Assembly: GCA_026119935.1 (NCBI GenBank)
Contig: JALRMH010000002.1
Span: forward strand, 62,001 to 126,000
DNA length: 64,000 nt
DNA from: Endothia cerciana
Taxonomy: Eukaryota > Ascomycota > Sordariomycetes > Diaporthales > Cryphonectriaceae
Direction: 5' to 3'
The translations under genes and the position numbers were made by a program. Each line of letters starts with the position of its first letter. Positions within the stretch are counted from its first letter, which is position 1. The notes beneath the pieces were generated by a model. That model ran no database searches. It had not been told where the DNA came from and saw nothing but the letters and a program-made list of their open reading frames with translations. Positions 46,620 to 56,680 of this stretch are shown here, piece by piece.

Positions 46620-47030
46620 AATCATGGCAGGAGAACAGTGAATTGTCTGAATCAACGCAAGGGTATCTTGGGTGCTTGACTACCTAACGACTCACCTAGC
46701 CCGAAAGCCCTGCCTCCCAAGGAGGGAAAACGCCGGAGTGACATGAATAGAGAACGCAGCGCAGAGTGATGGGAGGCCGGCCGTCCTTGAATAGCTCTTC
46801 ACGCCATCCTTTCTTTCCCCTGTGTGCATCTCGTTGACGTCCCAAACCATGTCACACCATGTACGGGGATGGAAGAACACAGCACCGAAATCGAGCCCTC
46901 CCAGTGTCCATGTCCATGATGGAAGAACCACAGCAGCAAAAAAAAAAAAAAAAAAGGCGACGAGCCACGTCCTGGTGCTCAGCAATTAAAGTCCCCGTAT
47001 GGGTCCGATTTGTCCTGGCCGACTTTGGAC
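46620..47030. other. Short intergenic stretch
   Basis: No gene recognised; one poly-A run at 46,940-46,956. Confidence 0.4.
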
Positions 47031-47900
47031 TCAGTGCCGGCGGCGGGAGCAAGAGTAGGACCGGACAGAGGTTACTGAGCTTCCTTCCATTCCCGAGAGG
47101 CTGGCGTACTGGTGGCGAGAGCTAGGAGCCATGCCGTAGGCGGTGGTGCCAGCAGAAAGGTAGGTCTGCTGAACGCCATGAGTGCCGTAAGCCTGCTTGG
47201 TGCCATGAGCCTGATAAGTGCTATTGTGGGCAGCGTAAGCCCCGTGATTGACCTGCTGGGGGACGGGCAGGCGGAGGTGAGCATCTCCGTTGGGCTGCAT
47301 GGCACGGCCGTGGCTAGTGTCAGCACCGAAGCTGGACTGCTGCTGGGCATGGCCGAAACCGGGTTGAGTACCGGCATAGAAGTGCTGGGTTATGCTATAG
47401 TCAGTTCGAGCATCAAGGTAGCCATGACGAGCGATGTAGTTGTAGTAGGCCCTCAAGTCGGGGTCCTGGACGGGACTGAAGCCAGGCCGGGCACCGGCAT
47501 TGAACTTCTGGGGGAAGCCGTAGCCAGTCTAAGCATCGAGGTCGTCTTGTGAGAGGCGCCGTAGCTTGGCTCTTTTGACTGGGACAAAGATGTTGTTGTG
47601 GAAACTATTGCTTCTCATCGGCAGTGTCGGGATCAGTATCACAGCTGTCCTCCGCGATTCCCGGATTAAAGGGAGCGATAGGGTAGTCTGAAGGTGGTTC
47701 TTTGACAAAATCTTTAAAATCTTCACCACACTCGTAGAGCATAGGTTCGGTTCGTTCTCGTGAAGTTGGCGAAAGTTTAGGCGTCTGCGGATCAGCGAAT
47801 CCATATGTAAGCTTCACGTCCCCATAGAAGGTATCGAGAATATCCGTTTTGCTTCGCGACTCACAGTTTCGTGAAGGCCAAAAATCTTCCCTCTAGTTTG
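47031..47900 (-). pseudogene. Broken frame of unknown family
   Basis: Three protein-like blocks on the minus strand are separated by a frame change and a stop. Block 1 (about 47,890 to 47,605): FWPSRNCESRSKTDILDTFY, LTYGFADPQTPKLSPT, MLYECGEDFKDFVKEPP. Block 2 in another frame (VPVKRAKLRRLSQDDLDA, stop at 47,529). Block 3 directly after that stop in the same frame (TGYGFPQKFNAGARPGFSP, DPDLRAYYNYIARHGYLDA and a Gln/His/Tyr-rich tail to 47,031). It reads like one decayed gene. I do not recognise it. Confidence 0.4.
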
Positions 47901-48101
47901 TGGCTCGCCCGTAGTTTGATGAAGCGTGGGTGACACAGGGCTAGACGCTCAAGCCTCGTCGGTCGGCCGCACCGTATAGTTATAGGATTGTCCCTGTGCT
48001 ATGCCCATCCATGACCTGTAGTTTGTTAACCCCTCCCTCCCTTCTTCTTAAGCATTGCTATCATCGATGCCTGGAGCTTAAGGCTGGGGACCATTGTCGT
48101 C
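47901..48101. other. Short stretch between broken frames
   Basis: Contains a further minus-strand block (VVKTTMVPSLKLQASMIAML, 48,030-48,110) that looks frameshifted from the frame ending at 48,102. Confidence 0.35.
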
Positions 48102-48506
48102 TTAACCACGCGGAGAGTGGTCTGCTTGACTACAGGCTCTGGCGATGCTGCGGATGATAAGATGACGACCCTCGGAGATCTTGGACGCGGTAAACTCTGT
48201 AATGAAGTGGTGACCGAGGTGAAGGAGAGAAAGAGCATGACAAATAGCGTGGATTCCAGAGACCTGGGTAGCCGAGACGTGCTGGACGGCTAGATTAGCT
48301 ACAGCCGTATCCTCGGTAATACTACCAGGGTAGGCACGGTTGATATGGTCAACAGCGTGGTTGTAGGGCAGCTGGCTGTCCTCAGTATCCAGCTCACCCC
48401 ATGGGTTGTAGATGGTGACCTGATCAGACTTGGGTAGTCCGCTCTCCCCCACTAGAGAGACCTGGATATACGTAACGGACCAGATTTGGCTTGCGAGCCT
48501 TTCCAC
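48102..48506 (-). pseudogene. Truncated frame, possibly a decayed Ulp1/C48-like protease domain
   Basis: A 134-codon frame without an ATG start. It reads IWSVTYIQVSLV, QVTIYNPWGELDTEDSQLP, DHINRAYPG, and ATQVSGIHAICHALSLLHL. The order W-S-V, Y/D-P-W-G, then Q..SG....CHAL resembles the layout of C48 (Ulp1-like) peptidases. The catalytic His and the DCG motif are not evident, so the assignment is weak. Confidence 0.3.
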
Positions 48507-49540
48507 ACACCACAGGAGACCAGCGGAGTACTATGTACTGCCACAGAACAGGCGCCAAGCACTGCCATCAGCCTTACCTCGAGCTTGACATCGACAGACG
48601 GTCATCATCGCCCTTCAAAGCGTCACAGGGACCCAGACAGTCCGCCATCGGGCTCCCGCAGGTCAAAGAGATGTGGTCGCTAGGCATCACACGACAGGGC
48701 CGTTGAACGGATGGGGTGGCCCTCATGGTTGCCGCCCTGGTCAGGGTTGGGTGTGGATGACCTTGCCCTCGTCGTAGCGCAGGGTCCCAGTTAGTTCGCC
48801 GGTAGGGGCATCTGAAGAAAACAAGACTCAGGAATTGACTTTTTCCTCCGGATCTCGAGACCTGTTCCAGTCTACATCTCGAGGCATAAAATTGGCGTTT
48901 GGACGTATTCATGGCGTGCCGGACTACAGACCTGCCCAAGGTCAGGCGGTCCAGGGCTGCCTACCAGCTCAAGGACCTGCAAGACAGCCGAGACCGTACA
49001 CTACACACTACCCTGCTCGGCATCATATCTACAGTACCTAATGGGTGGCCTGCGTAAAAGGGGGGGCGGTGAAGAGCCGGGGGGTCTCCCCCGGGTAATC
49101 AGCCAGAACCCCTGAATATCGAATGGAATAAAGTAAGGGACGTGTCTTCAATCAGAATGAAGCAATTCAGAGCTTCCTGCGTTCGATTTACTGTATTTTC
49201 TGACTAAGATGGTGGATGTTCTTTGCTGCACCCGTTTGCCCGCCTGGTGAATGACCATTCCTTCCCACCATAATCAAATTCTACCAAAAACAGGCTGTCA
49301 ACACCATCTCGACCATCGACATCGATCCCAGGTAAGCTTCAATGGACTCGTTACCCAGGCAGGTCAGGGGTGCACTCTACGGGTGCATGCCTACAGACTG
49401 ACCGGCTTCACCATGTCGGCCGCGCCTGTAAAGTGTCTTAATATAGGTTACCCAGTCATCCTAGTTATAGATAATATAGTCACTACATTAAGGACAGGAA
49501 AACAGTTTGCCGAATACTGATTTGTGCATCTCGTAGTATT
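48507..49540. other. Repeat-derived region without readable gene
   Basis: A short plus-strand frame at 48,911-49,041 (MACRTTDLPKVRRSRAAYQL) ends before a G-rich stretch (GGGGGGGCGG, 49,059-49,069). No family recognised. Confidence 0.35.
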
Positions 49541-50070
49541 ATGTCAGCTCCTACTTATCATTATAAGCCTCCTAGTAGAAGAGACAGGTAGGTACGGTAG
49601 GCAGTTCTAGCAGATAGGCCTAGTCCTAGCGGGCCTTTGCTTTCGTGCTTGCAGCTTCAGCACCCTTGCTATTATGTAGATAGTCATCCTTATACACTAG
49701 CTAAAGAGCTAAATGCAGAGGCCTGCCCTGAGGCTAGCGCGTTGTGATTGCCTGATACGCGACTAGTTTTTCGGTATATAAAGTCTTATCGTCGAGACAG
49801 CTAGCATTCACTAGGCTTAACAGCGACGCAATCGCAGCAGCAGGCAAGGAAGTATTCGCATAAACGGACTAGCGCGCAGGGTTCTGATGTGGCTCAGCCA
49901 GACTACTAGTCGTGTTCCTACGAGCCGACATCATGTCTGCTTCCTGAAAATACTGTCGTCTCCCTTTTATTAATCAGCAGCTCTGATAGCCTTCTGATGG
50001 TATATACCCGACCCTGTGAGTCGGCCTGTAGCCGGTATTTACGTAGGTCGTTGCGAGTGCGATCCTAGTG
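49541..50070 (+). pseudogene. AT-rich relic reading frame with TAG/TGA stops
   Basis: One plus frame from ATG 49,541 (MSAPTYHYKPPSRRDR) stays protein-like for about 170 codons. It is interrupted by TAG, TAG, TGA, TAG and TAG. Between stops it reads ADRPSPSGPLLSCLQLQHP, DSHPYTLAKELNAEACPEAS and ATQSQQQARKYSHKRTSAQG. CAG to TAG and CGA to TGA would account for most stops, as in RIP decay. Family unknown. Confidence 0.4.
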
Positions 50071-51679
50071 TTCGATGTCGCTTCGTTTTACATAGATGAG
50101 AGCCCTGCTATTATAATCTAGAGATAATTGGCGCAGTAAGTTAACTAGCTCATTGTCGGCCGCAGCCTCCGGATTCAGGACTGACATGAGGTTTTATTGC
50201 ATATGTCTCAGCTGATAATTACGTCGAAAAATAACGCTGTTGTGAGACATAATGTAATCTTGCATTGTATTTGTAAGCACACCTTTTAGCAAGAGATATT
50301 AGAATCAGGAAATCTCTTTGTAGCTAAGAGAGCAGGGGTTATATACTATCTAGCCTGTTACCTGCGCTAACCTGCAACAAGTATAGACAGATTCGTTCTA
50401 GGTATCTAGCAACAAGAGTCGTACGATTCTATAGGCTCTAGAACATAGAGTAGTCGATAGGAAATATCTCGTTGTCTAGGATATCCTTCTGCCATTTCAG
50501 TCTGAGGCGCTTTCGATTTTCGAAAATCGGTTGGGATAGTAGAGCCTAGTATAAGTTTACTGTTATGACCCATCCAACATGCAGGTCACGGAACAGGCTA
50601 CGGACAACAAAGACCAGCTGCCAGGGACTCCAACAGTAGCAGCACGATTACATAAGCAAGGGTTAGGGTCCAACGTAAGGATCGATGGGCTCGACATCGA
50701 TCCAGTCAGACCTGAGACTGAAGAGCCGGATATATAAGAACGGACATTCCCTACCCTCAGATAGATTTCATAGTTGCTCTTCAGTTGTCAATCTAAGTAT
50801 CAGATCACACACACCCTCTAATAGCCCCAAAGGCAGTGAACACTTGCGCCCAGACTTCGACTTGTGTTTCCGTATTCAAGGCCTGTACTTGGCACCGCTC
50901 TTGTTAGCATAAACCCTTTGAGATACTTTGGAATCCCCGGATTGCTGCAGTGCTCATTACATTTACTGAGGGATCAAAAGCATTATTTACTAGCGCTCAG
51001 AAAGTTGTAAGACTAGCTAGATAAAATGTATTCGCTAAATATACTATAACAGAGATTTCTAAGCTACAAGCACTATATGAAAATCAGCTTTTATATTATA
51101 AGTTCTGCTTTTAAAAGGTAAAATAACACATATACATCACTCTAGTCTTGTTTGATAGTACTAGTATGCTTCTTGTTTTAGTATAGGTTCTGTAATAAGA
51201 AGAGCAAGCTTTATAGGGACGAATTTTAGAATAAGAGCGAGCTCACGGGGACGAATCTTAGGAAACTGGGCCGGGGGGTGGTGGGCAGAGATATCGATGG
51301 CGAAAGGAGCAGGAGGGCTGCCGCCTCTGACAAATGGACAGATCCTCGGAGAGACCATCATGATGGTTACAGGTACTTGGCCCGGAGGAGGAGGGTATAC
51401 CTCGCGAACCCCTGGAAGTGACCTGCGAGGCTGTTAGTAGCACCCAGGGCGAATTCCCGTTTTCCCACCCAGCTCCCGTTGTCCAGCCCAGTCCCCGTTT
51501 CCCGTTTTCCTGCGACGGAAGCGGGAATTCAGGAAAGAAGAAGAGGGAAGGGGGAAAAAAACACCAAGAAAAAAGCGACCGGAGAAGGAGAGGTCAAAAG
51601 TGGTGCAGCAGACTGGCAGGGCCCCGCGGCCCCTCTGGCAAGAAAAAAAAAAAAGTCACTCGAACACCGACGGGAATTG
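50071..51679. other. AT-rich decayed sequence and tRNA upstream flank
   Basis: High density of TA, many CTAG and TAGTA steps, and no readable frame to about 51,250; the composition then returns to normal. It includes a possible LTR (50,561-51,128). Confidence 0.45.
50561..51128 (+). mobile_element. Possible solo LTR
   Basis: Starts TGTTATGACCC and ends ATAACA (6-bp inverted ends of the TG..CA type). It holds a TATATAAG box at about 50,730 and a run of direct text typical of fungal LTRs. No target-site duplication is visible (TTTAC against CATAT), so the 3' border is doubtful. Confidence 0.3.
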
Positions 51680-51771
51680 AGCCCGACGTGGGGGTCGAAC
51701 CCACAACCTTGAGATTTCAGAATCGGAAACTCTGTAAGAGTCTCACGCTCTACCGATTGAGCTAGCCGGGC
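51680..51771 (-). tRNA. tRNA-Lys(CTT) with 19-nt intron
   Basis: Read on the minus strand: acceptor GCCCGGC pairs with GTCGGGC (one G-U). D arm TAGCTCAATCGGTAGAGC (A box). Anticodon stem TGAGA/TCTCA with loop CTCTTAA, anticodon CTT. T arm GTGGGTTCGACCCCCAC (B box). The 19-nt intron (51,716-51,734) lies after position 37, the canonical nuclear tRNA intron site. Confidence 0.95.
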
Positions 51772-54700
51772 GCCGCAAGGCGCTTGTTGGAAGGCGGGTT
51801 GCCCGCTAGTCTTAAGTAGCCGGTACCTAGGCCGTCGGTGGTGGACTTGCGGGACATCAGCATCTCGTGCTCTGGGGATTGTTTCTCTTTTGACGTCATG
51901 GGCCATTGTAGCAAATCGATAGCTTGAACAAGTTATGCTATTTCCGTATGCGGCACGCCCATAGCTCTGAGAAATTGCTCACGTGATAATCCGGCCAGCC
52001 TCGTCCTGGCTCCATCATCCTGCGCAGGCACGCCAGGCCCGGAGGGGTCCGCCGAAGGCAGGTGACCCGATGAGAGGATATATGTATGTGCCTCTGGTGA
52101 CGCCGGTCCAGGAGTGGCCGAGTGGCCCCCTTGCACCAGCACAGTCTTTCGCCAAGGCCCGGACGATGTGAGGGTGTATGGCTCGAGATCGGCCACGTTG
52201 GTGCAGCAGCTAGGCGATGATCAGCTGGGCACCCCGAGCCGGGCGGAGCTCGGCATTGTAGGTACGATGCATACCCGGATCTCTTGTACTACGCTACACA
52301 AGGACTGTCGTCCAGATCCGACGGCAGCGGGATCTCTTTCGTATTCTTGGAAATGGAGCGCAAGCCCCCGCGCGAACGCCCACGCGACGGAGACTCAAAT
52401 ACTCCGCTGTTGCGCTGGCCATTCTCGCTGGTCCCGTCTCGCGATCTCACGAGCAGCAGCACAGCCGCCCTCTGGTGCGGGAGAAGGCCGCGGAGAGATC
52501 CATGGACAGTTGCACGATCCAAATTACTGTCCCATCCCGCGTGCCACGAGCGGCATCGGTCCGTCTGTGGCTCACAAGAATAGCTTTATTCCGTGCAGCA
52601 GATATTTGAACATCCTGTCGCTGGGCGGTCAGCCGGGTTTTTGCGAAGGTAGCCCAGGACCGACCCGACCCTTGGACCCGGCAGTCCCGTCGTCACTCGA
52701 TGCCGCCCTGCAGTCTCACAACCGGCCCCCCGGCCCCCCCCCCCCTTGGCCTTTCCCACTGCGTTCTCGTCGCGGCCAAGGTTTCAATTGGTGCACACTA
52801 GCCTGCAAGTAGCTGTTGTAGACCGCACCAGGTGCCCCGGACGGCTTTGTCCTGAGAGCCATGCCCTTGCCTCGATGCGCGCGGGGCAGGACGGGTGATG
52901 TTAGGGCCAAGGACCCATCTGGCCGCCGCTTGCCTCGGATCTGTCTCTCAGCCCTTTGGGACTGTTTCCGCTGGTACTCGCCCTCTGGGGTGGGGTGGCG
53001 GCCCTGCTCCCGGTCGTGGACACGGGGCGGGATGCCGCACGAGGCAGGTCGGAAAAGCTGGTGGCTCTGGCGTGCTCTGGGCACCAAGGCGCAAAAAAAC
53101 GCCACAGGGCCGAGGCCAGGTGAAGCCACACGAGACACGGGGGGCCGGTCAGGCTGAAGTCGCATCGTCGATCAAGCCGAGGGAGGGCAGCCACACCCCC
53201 CCATGTGATGTAATAAAAAAAAAACCAAAAACCAAAAAAAGGCTTCCAGGGTGTTCTGCAGCCGTACCGGATTGGCATGGCACGCAACCCTCCCTCCACG
53301 TTCCTTGCCTTAGACCCGCCCGGTTGGGCCTCGCTAGAGGATGCCTGTCTGTCTGTATGCAGGGCTTGCGCTAGCCGGCGAGCCTGTCGTCACCTTTCAT
53401 GTACTGCCAGCACAGCACGCATGCGGTACCTTTGCTCATGCAGATGCCCAGCATGAAATTGACTGCAATGCAGCAACATGACCCGGACTGATGGATGCCC
53501 TTGGGTTGCAGCATTGAGGACACCGCCATTGTGGCATGGACAACATGACGTTTTTGTCGTCTGTCACCTGGACTAGGAGGGGTGGGGTGGTACGGACATG
53601 ACTGACGGCGAGGCCGAGTCGAATCTTGTTTGCGAGCCTGTCGGTCCTCACCGTCTGCCGGTCCGTACTACCCCTCCGCTCCTTGTCTGCAATCCCGGAC
53701 TCTGGGTGCCCAGTGGGACAGGAAGGCGGCGAGAATCGTCGAGGGCGCCCGAAATGGCGTCTTTGAGGCCGCGATGGCTCGCGGCCTCGCCTCACCTCAG
53801 GCCCGCGCCTCGTTGGCCTTGATCTTGCTGGGCCGATACCCACAGCACCACACTATGGTGGTGGCAGCCGACAAGGATAAGAAAGCTCTTGTGGAGACGC
53901 TGCATCATAGGGTTGTCTGTTCTTGTTCCTGAATCGAGGACAGGATTCTGGGCGGCCAGGTCATGACCGTACGTGACCAGTCCATCCCCAACAAGACACG
54001 AGCAATGAGGCACGGTGACGTACTCGTAAGACCCCCGGTGGGTGGCCGTTGAAGATAGAGAAAGGGTTGCCCACTGTAACTTTGCACAGACAGAGATTGA
54101 GAGCTTGAGGCTGCCCTGGGGTTTAACGTGGGCAAGTCATCTCCCGTGTGGTCATTCCGGGGGGGGGGGAGGGGAGGGGAGGGGAGGGGCTGACGTCCGT
54201 ACCAAGAGCTTCCCCGTACTCGCCCGCCCGCACCTGCATTGGGAGGAGGAGCTGAGGCTATACCGGTACCAAATATGTACATAGACCGGGATACACCACC
54301 GTACGGGCCAGGGGGGGGAGGGGGAGGGGGAGGAGGAGGAAGAGGAGGGAGGTGGGAAGAGGGACAGCATGGAACATGGGAATATGGGGGCGGCGTGGAA
54401 CACGGGCCAAGGAGCCTTCGACCACGAGACTCTGGGATTAACAATGGCACGGACGTCGATCTCAGTCTGGTTCCAATTTCAATGTCAGGCCTTTCTCTGG
54501 GGGTTTCTCCGCGAGGTCAGACCTAATATCACAGAAACACCCTGTCTTTCCCCTTGTGTAGCCCAGCGTAGCCCAGCCCAGCGCAGATCTGATCTGCCGT
54601 CTGCACCATCTGCCACTCCCCTCCTCCCACCCTTCCCTCCCCGTCCTCCTCCTCCTCCTCCTCCTCCTCCTCTCCCTCCCCCACGCCCCGAGACACCGAC

Positions 54701-54887
54701 ACGAGACACGAGGCATATCCCAAAAGGTTCGACCAAGACCTGCATGCACGAATTGCGGTGTGTCTTGTTATGAGGGGAGCCCGTCTCTTCCTCTATTTCC
54801 CTCCTAGCTCTGGCCGGTCTCCCACTAGCCGACCACGAGGGCCCCCCCTTCCTTCCGGCATTTGTGTTCTGCCCCTCGGATCTCCTT

Positions 54888-54919
<32 letters not shown>

Positions 54920-56680
54920 TCTTTCCTTTTCTCGCCCCAGCCTTGCCTCTCCCGGGCTCGCCTTTTCCTGCTTCCTGCTAGCAACAATCCCTAGCCTGTC
55001 ACCTGGGGATTGCGACAAGCACACGAGGCGCAGAGGGGACCGACACAGACAAAGACTGGACACGGACTACTCAAGTACAGGTTGGGCTACAGCAGGCATG
55101 AATGCGACTCCGTAACAAGGAAGCCAATTCTCTTCTCCAGCCTCTCAACCCAGACCTCAGACACTGGGGGCCTGTGCACGCACAACACATACTCTGGCCT
55201 AACTCTCGCCTCGATTATCCTCCTGCGGGCGCCGGGTCCCACCGGTCCAGACCTGTGGCCAGCGACAACCCATTGGCGCCTTAAGAGGAGCTGGAGGCTA
55301 TCCGCCCGCACCAACGCCCCGTCTCATGCAGGCCCTGCTCTGGCCGAGGCGCACGCTCGCGACCTGAGAGGGAGCCAGCCTCAGCACCTTCTTCTACCAC
55401 CCGATCACCCGCCTCACCAGGTTCCATTTAGGCACCACCGGGAATAAAACCAGAGGGCCCAAAGGAGCAGGGGGAAAGGCGGTCGACGCGGAAGATTGGG
55501 CTGCGCAGGCTCGTCTGAAACTGCGACCAGATCACGGGCTCGAGCAGTCAAGCAGCAGATCCTGTTGGCGCAGGGTTGCGCCGGAGCCGACCAGTTCGGG
55601 CATCACCGTCAGCATCAGCATCAGCACCAGCACCAGCACCAACACCAGCACCGGCACCGGCACCGGCACCAGCTCTGGCGCCAGGTCCGGCGGCGGCGTC
55701 AGGCTCAACCGCTCAGGCCTGCATGCAACAGACACGAACACGAACACCTCACCACCCAGGACAGACCCGGCGCGATAGCGACGGGGGGGAAAGGTGGTAC
55801 ATAGTAGTGGGAGGTGACGACGACAGCGAGCGACAATTACAGGTTGAGGTGAGGGCCGACGGTTTTTTTTGGGTTCAACTGGCCCCAATGTCCGTCCTCT
55901 CCTCATTTCTTTTATCCCCCGGTATGAATGCCGGACTGACTAATAAATGCCCGGTTCTCCAGATCGCGCAGAGACCCCAGAGAAACCACCAGCCCCCCCC
56001 CCCCCCCCACACACCAGCTCAGCTCAGTTGCTGGCATCCGCATCCCTCCCATTCTGATCGGTTGTCACAATTCTGTGGTGTTGGCCTAGGCTCGGCTCGC
56101 CGTCCTGCCCGCCACCTGCTTTGCACTGCAACGTCACCCAACCTCCCATTTTCCAATGCCACGAATCGCGCGGCAACTGATATTGCAACGTCGACAACGG
56201 CGCGTACCATACTTGCCGAGGCACCACCCGCTCGACACACGCCCCCCAATTGATTCTCTGCGACGGCACTTCTCGCCTCTCCCCACGGTGCGACGGCTTC
56301 ACCTGCCTGCAGCTGACTTAATCAGTGAGTTTGGGCCCCCCCAACCCTCGGACCGCCCCACCACACCCGTCATCCCGCACAGCTTCGTGGACCTCCGCGC
56401 CTGGGGGCTTCTGTCTGGGTCCTCCCTCGCCAGCTTCCCAGTGTCTGGTGGTTCTGGTGGTGGTGGTTGCGGACCCTGGCGGCACTGGTCCCTGACGCCA
56501 TTTTTGGCACTTGGGTCGTCGACCAGCCTCAAAAATCGGGTCCGGTTCGCTGACCGCTTCGACGTCTCACCATTCCAGGGTCTCCTCCGGCCTGCCAATT
56601 ATCCCCAGTCACGGGCTGCCGCCGACCTCCACCCTCCACCTTCTCGTCACCACCTCCGCAGTGGTGACTGACTGCTCACA
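51772..56680. other. Gene-poor region, 4.9 kb
   Basis: No conserved frame was recognised. It contains poly-C (52,735-52,744), a GGGGA repeat (54,161-54,188), (GGA)n-like tracts (54,310-54,350 and, as TCC, 54,640-54,675), poly-T (54,887-54,921), a CAGCAC/CCGGCA hexamer array (55,612-55,670), poly-C (55,995-56,009) and, at the right end, the leader of the next gene. Confidence 0.45.
55612..55672. repeat. CAGCAC/ACCGGC hexamer array
   Basis: About 10 imperfect tandem hexamers (CATCAG, CACCAG, CACCGG). Confidence 0.85.

Noticed and set aside
52114..52812. 232-codon plus-strand frame
   Set aside because: No recognisable motif, low-complexity Pro-rich end, no support over other frames.
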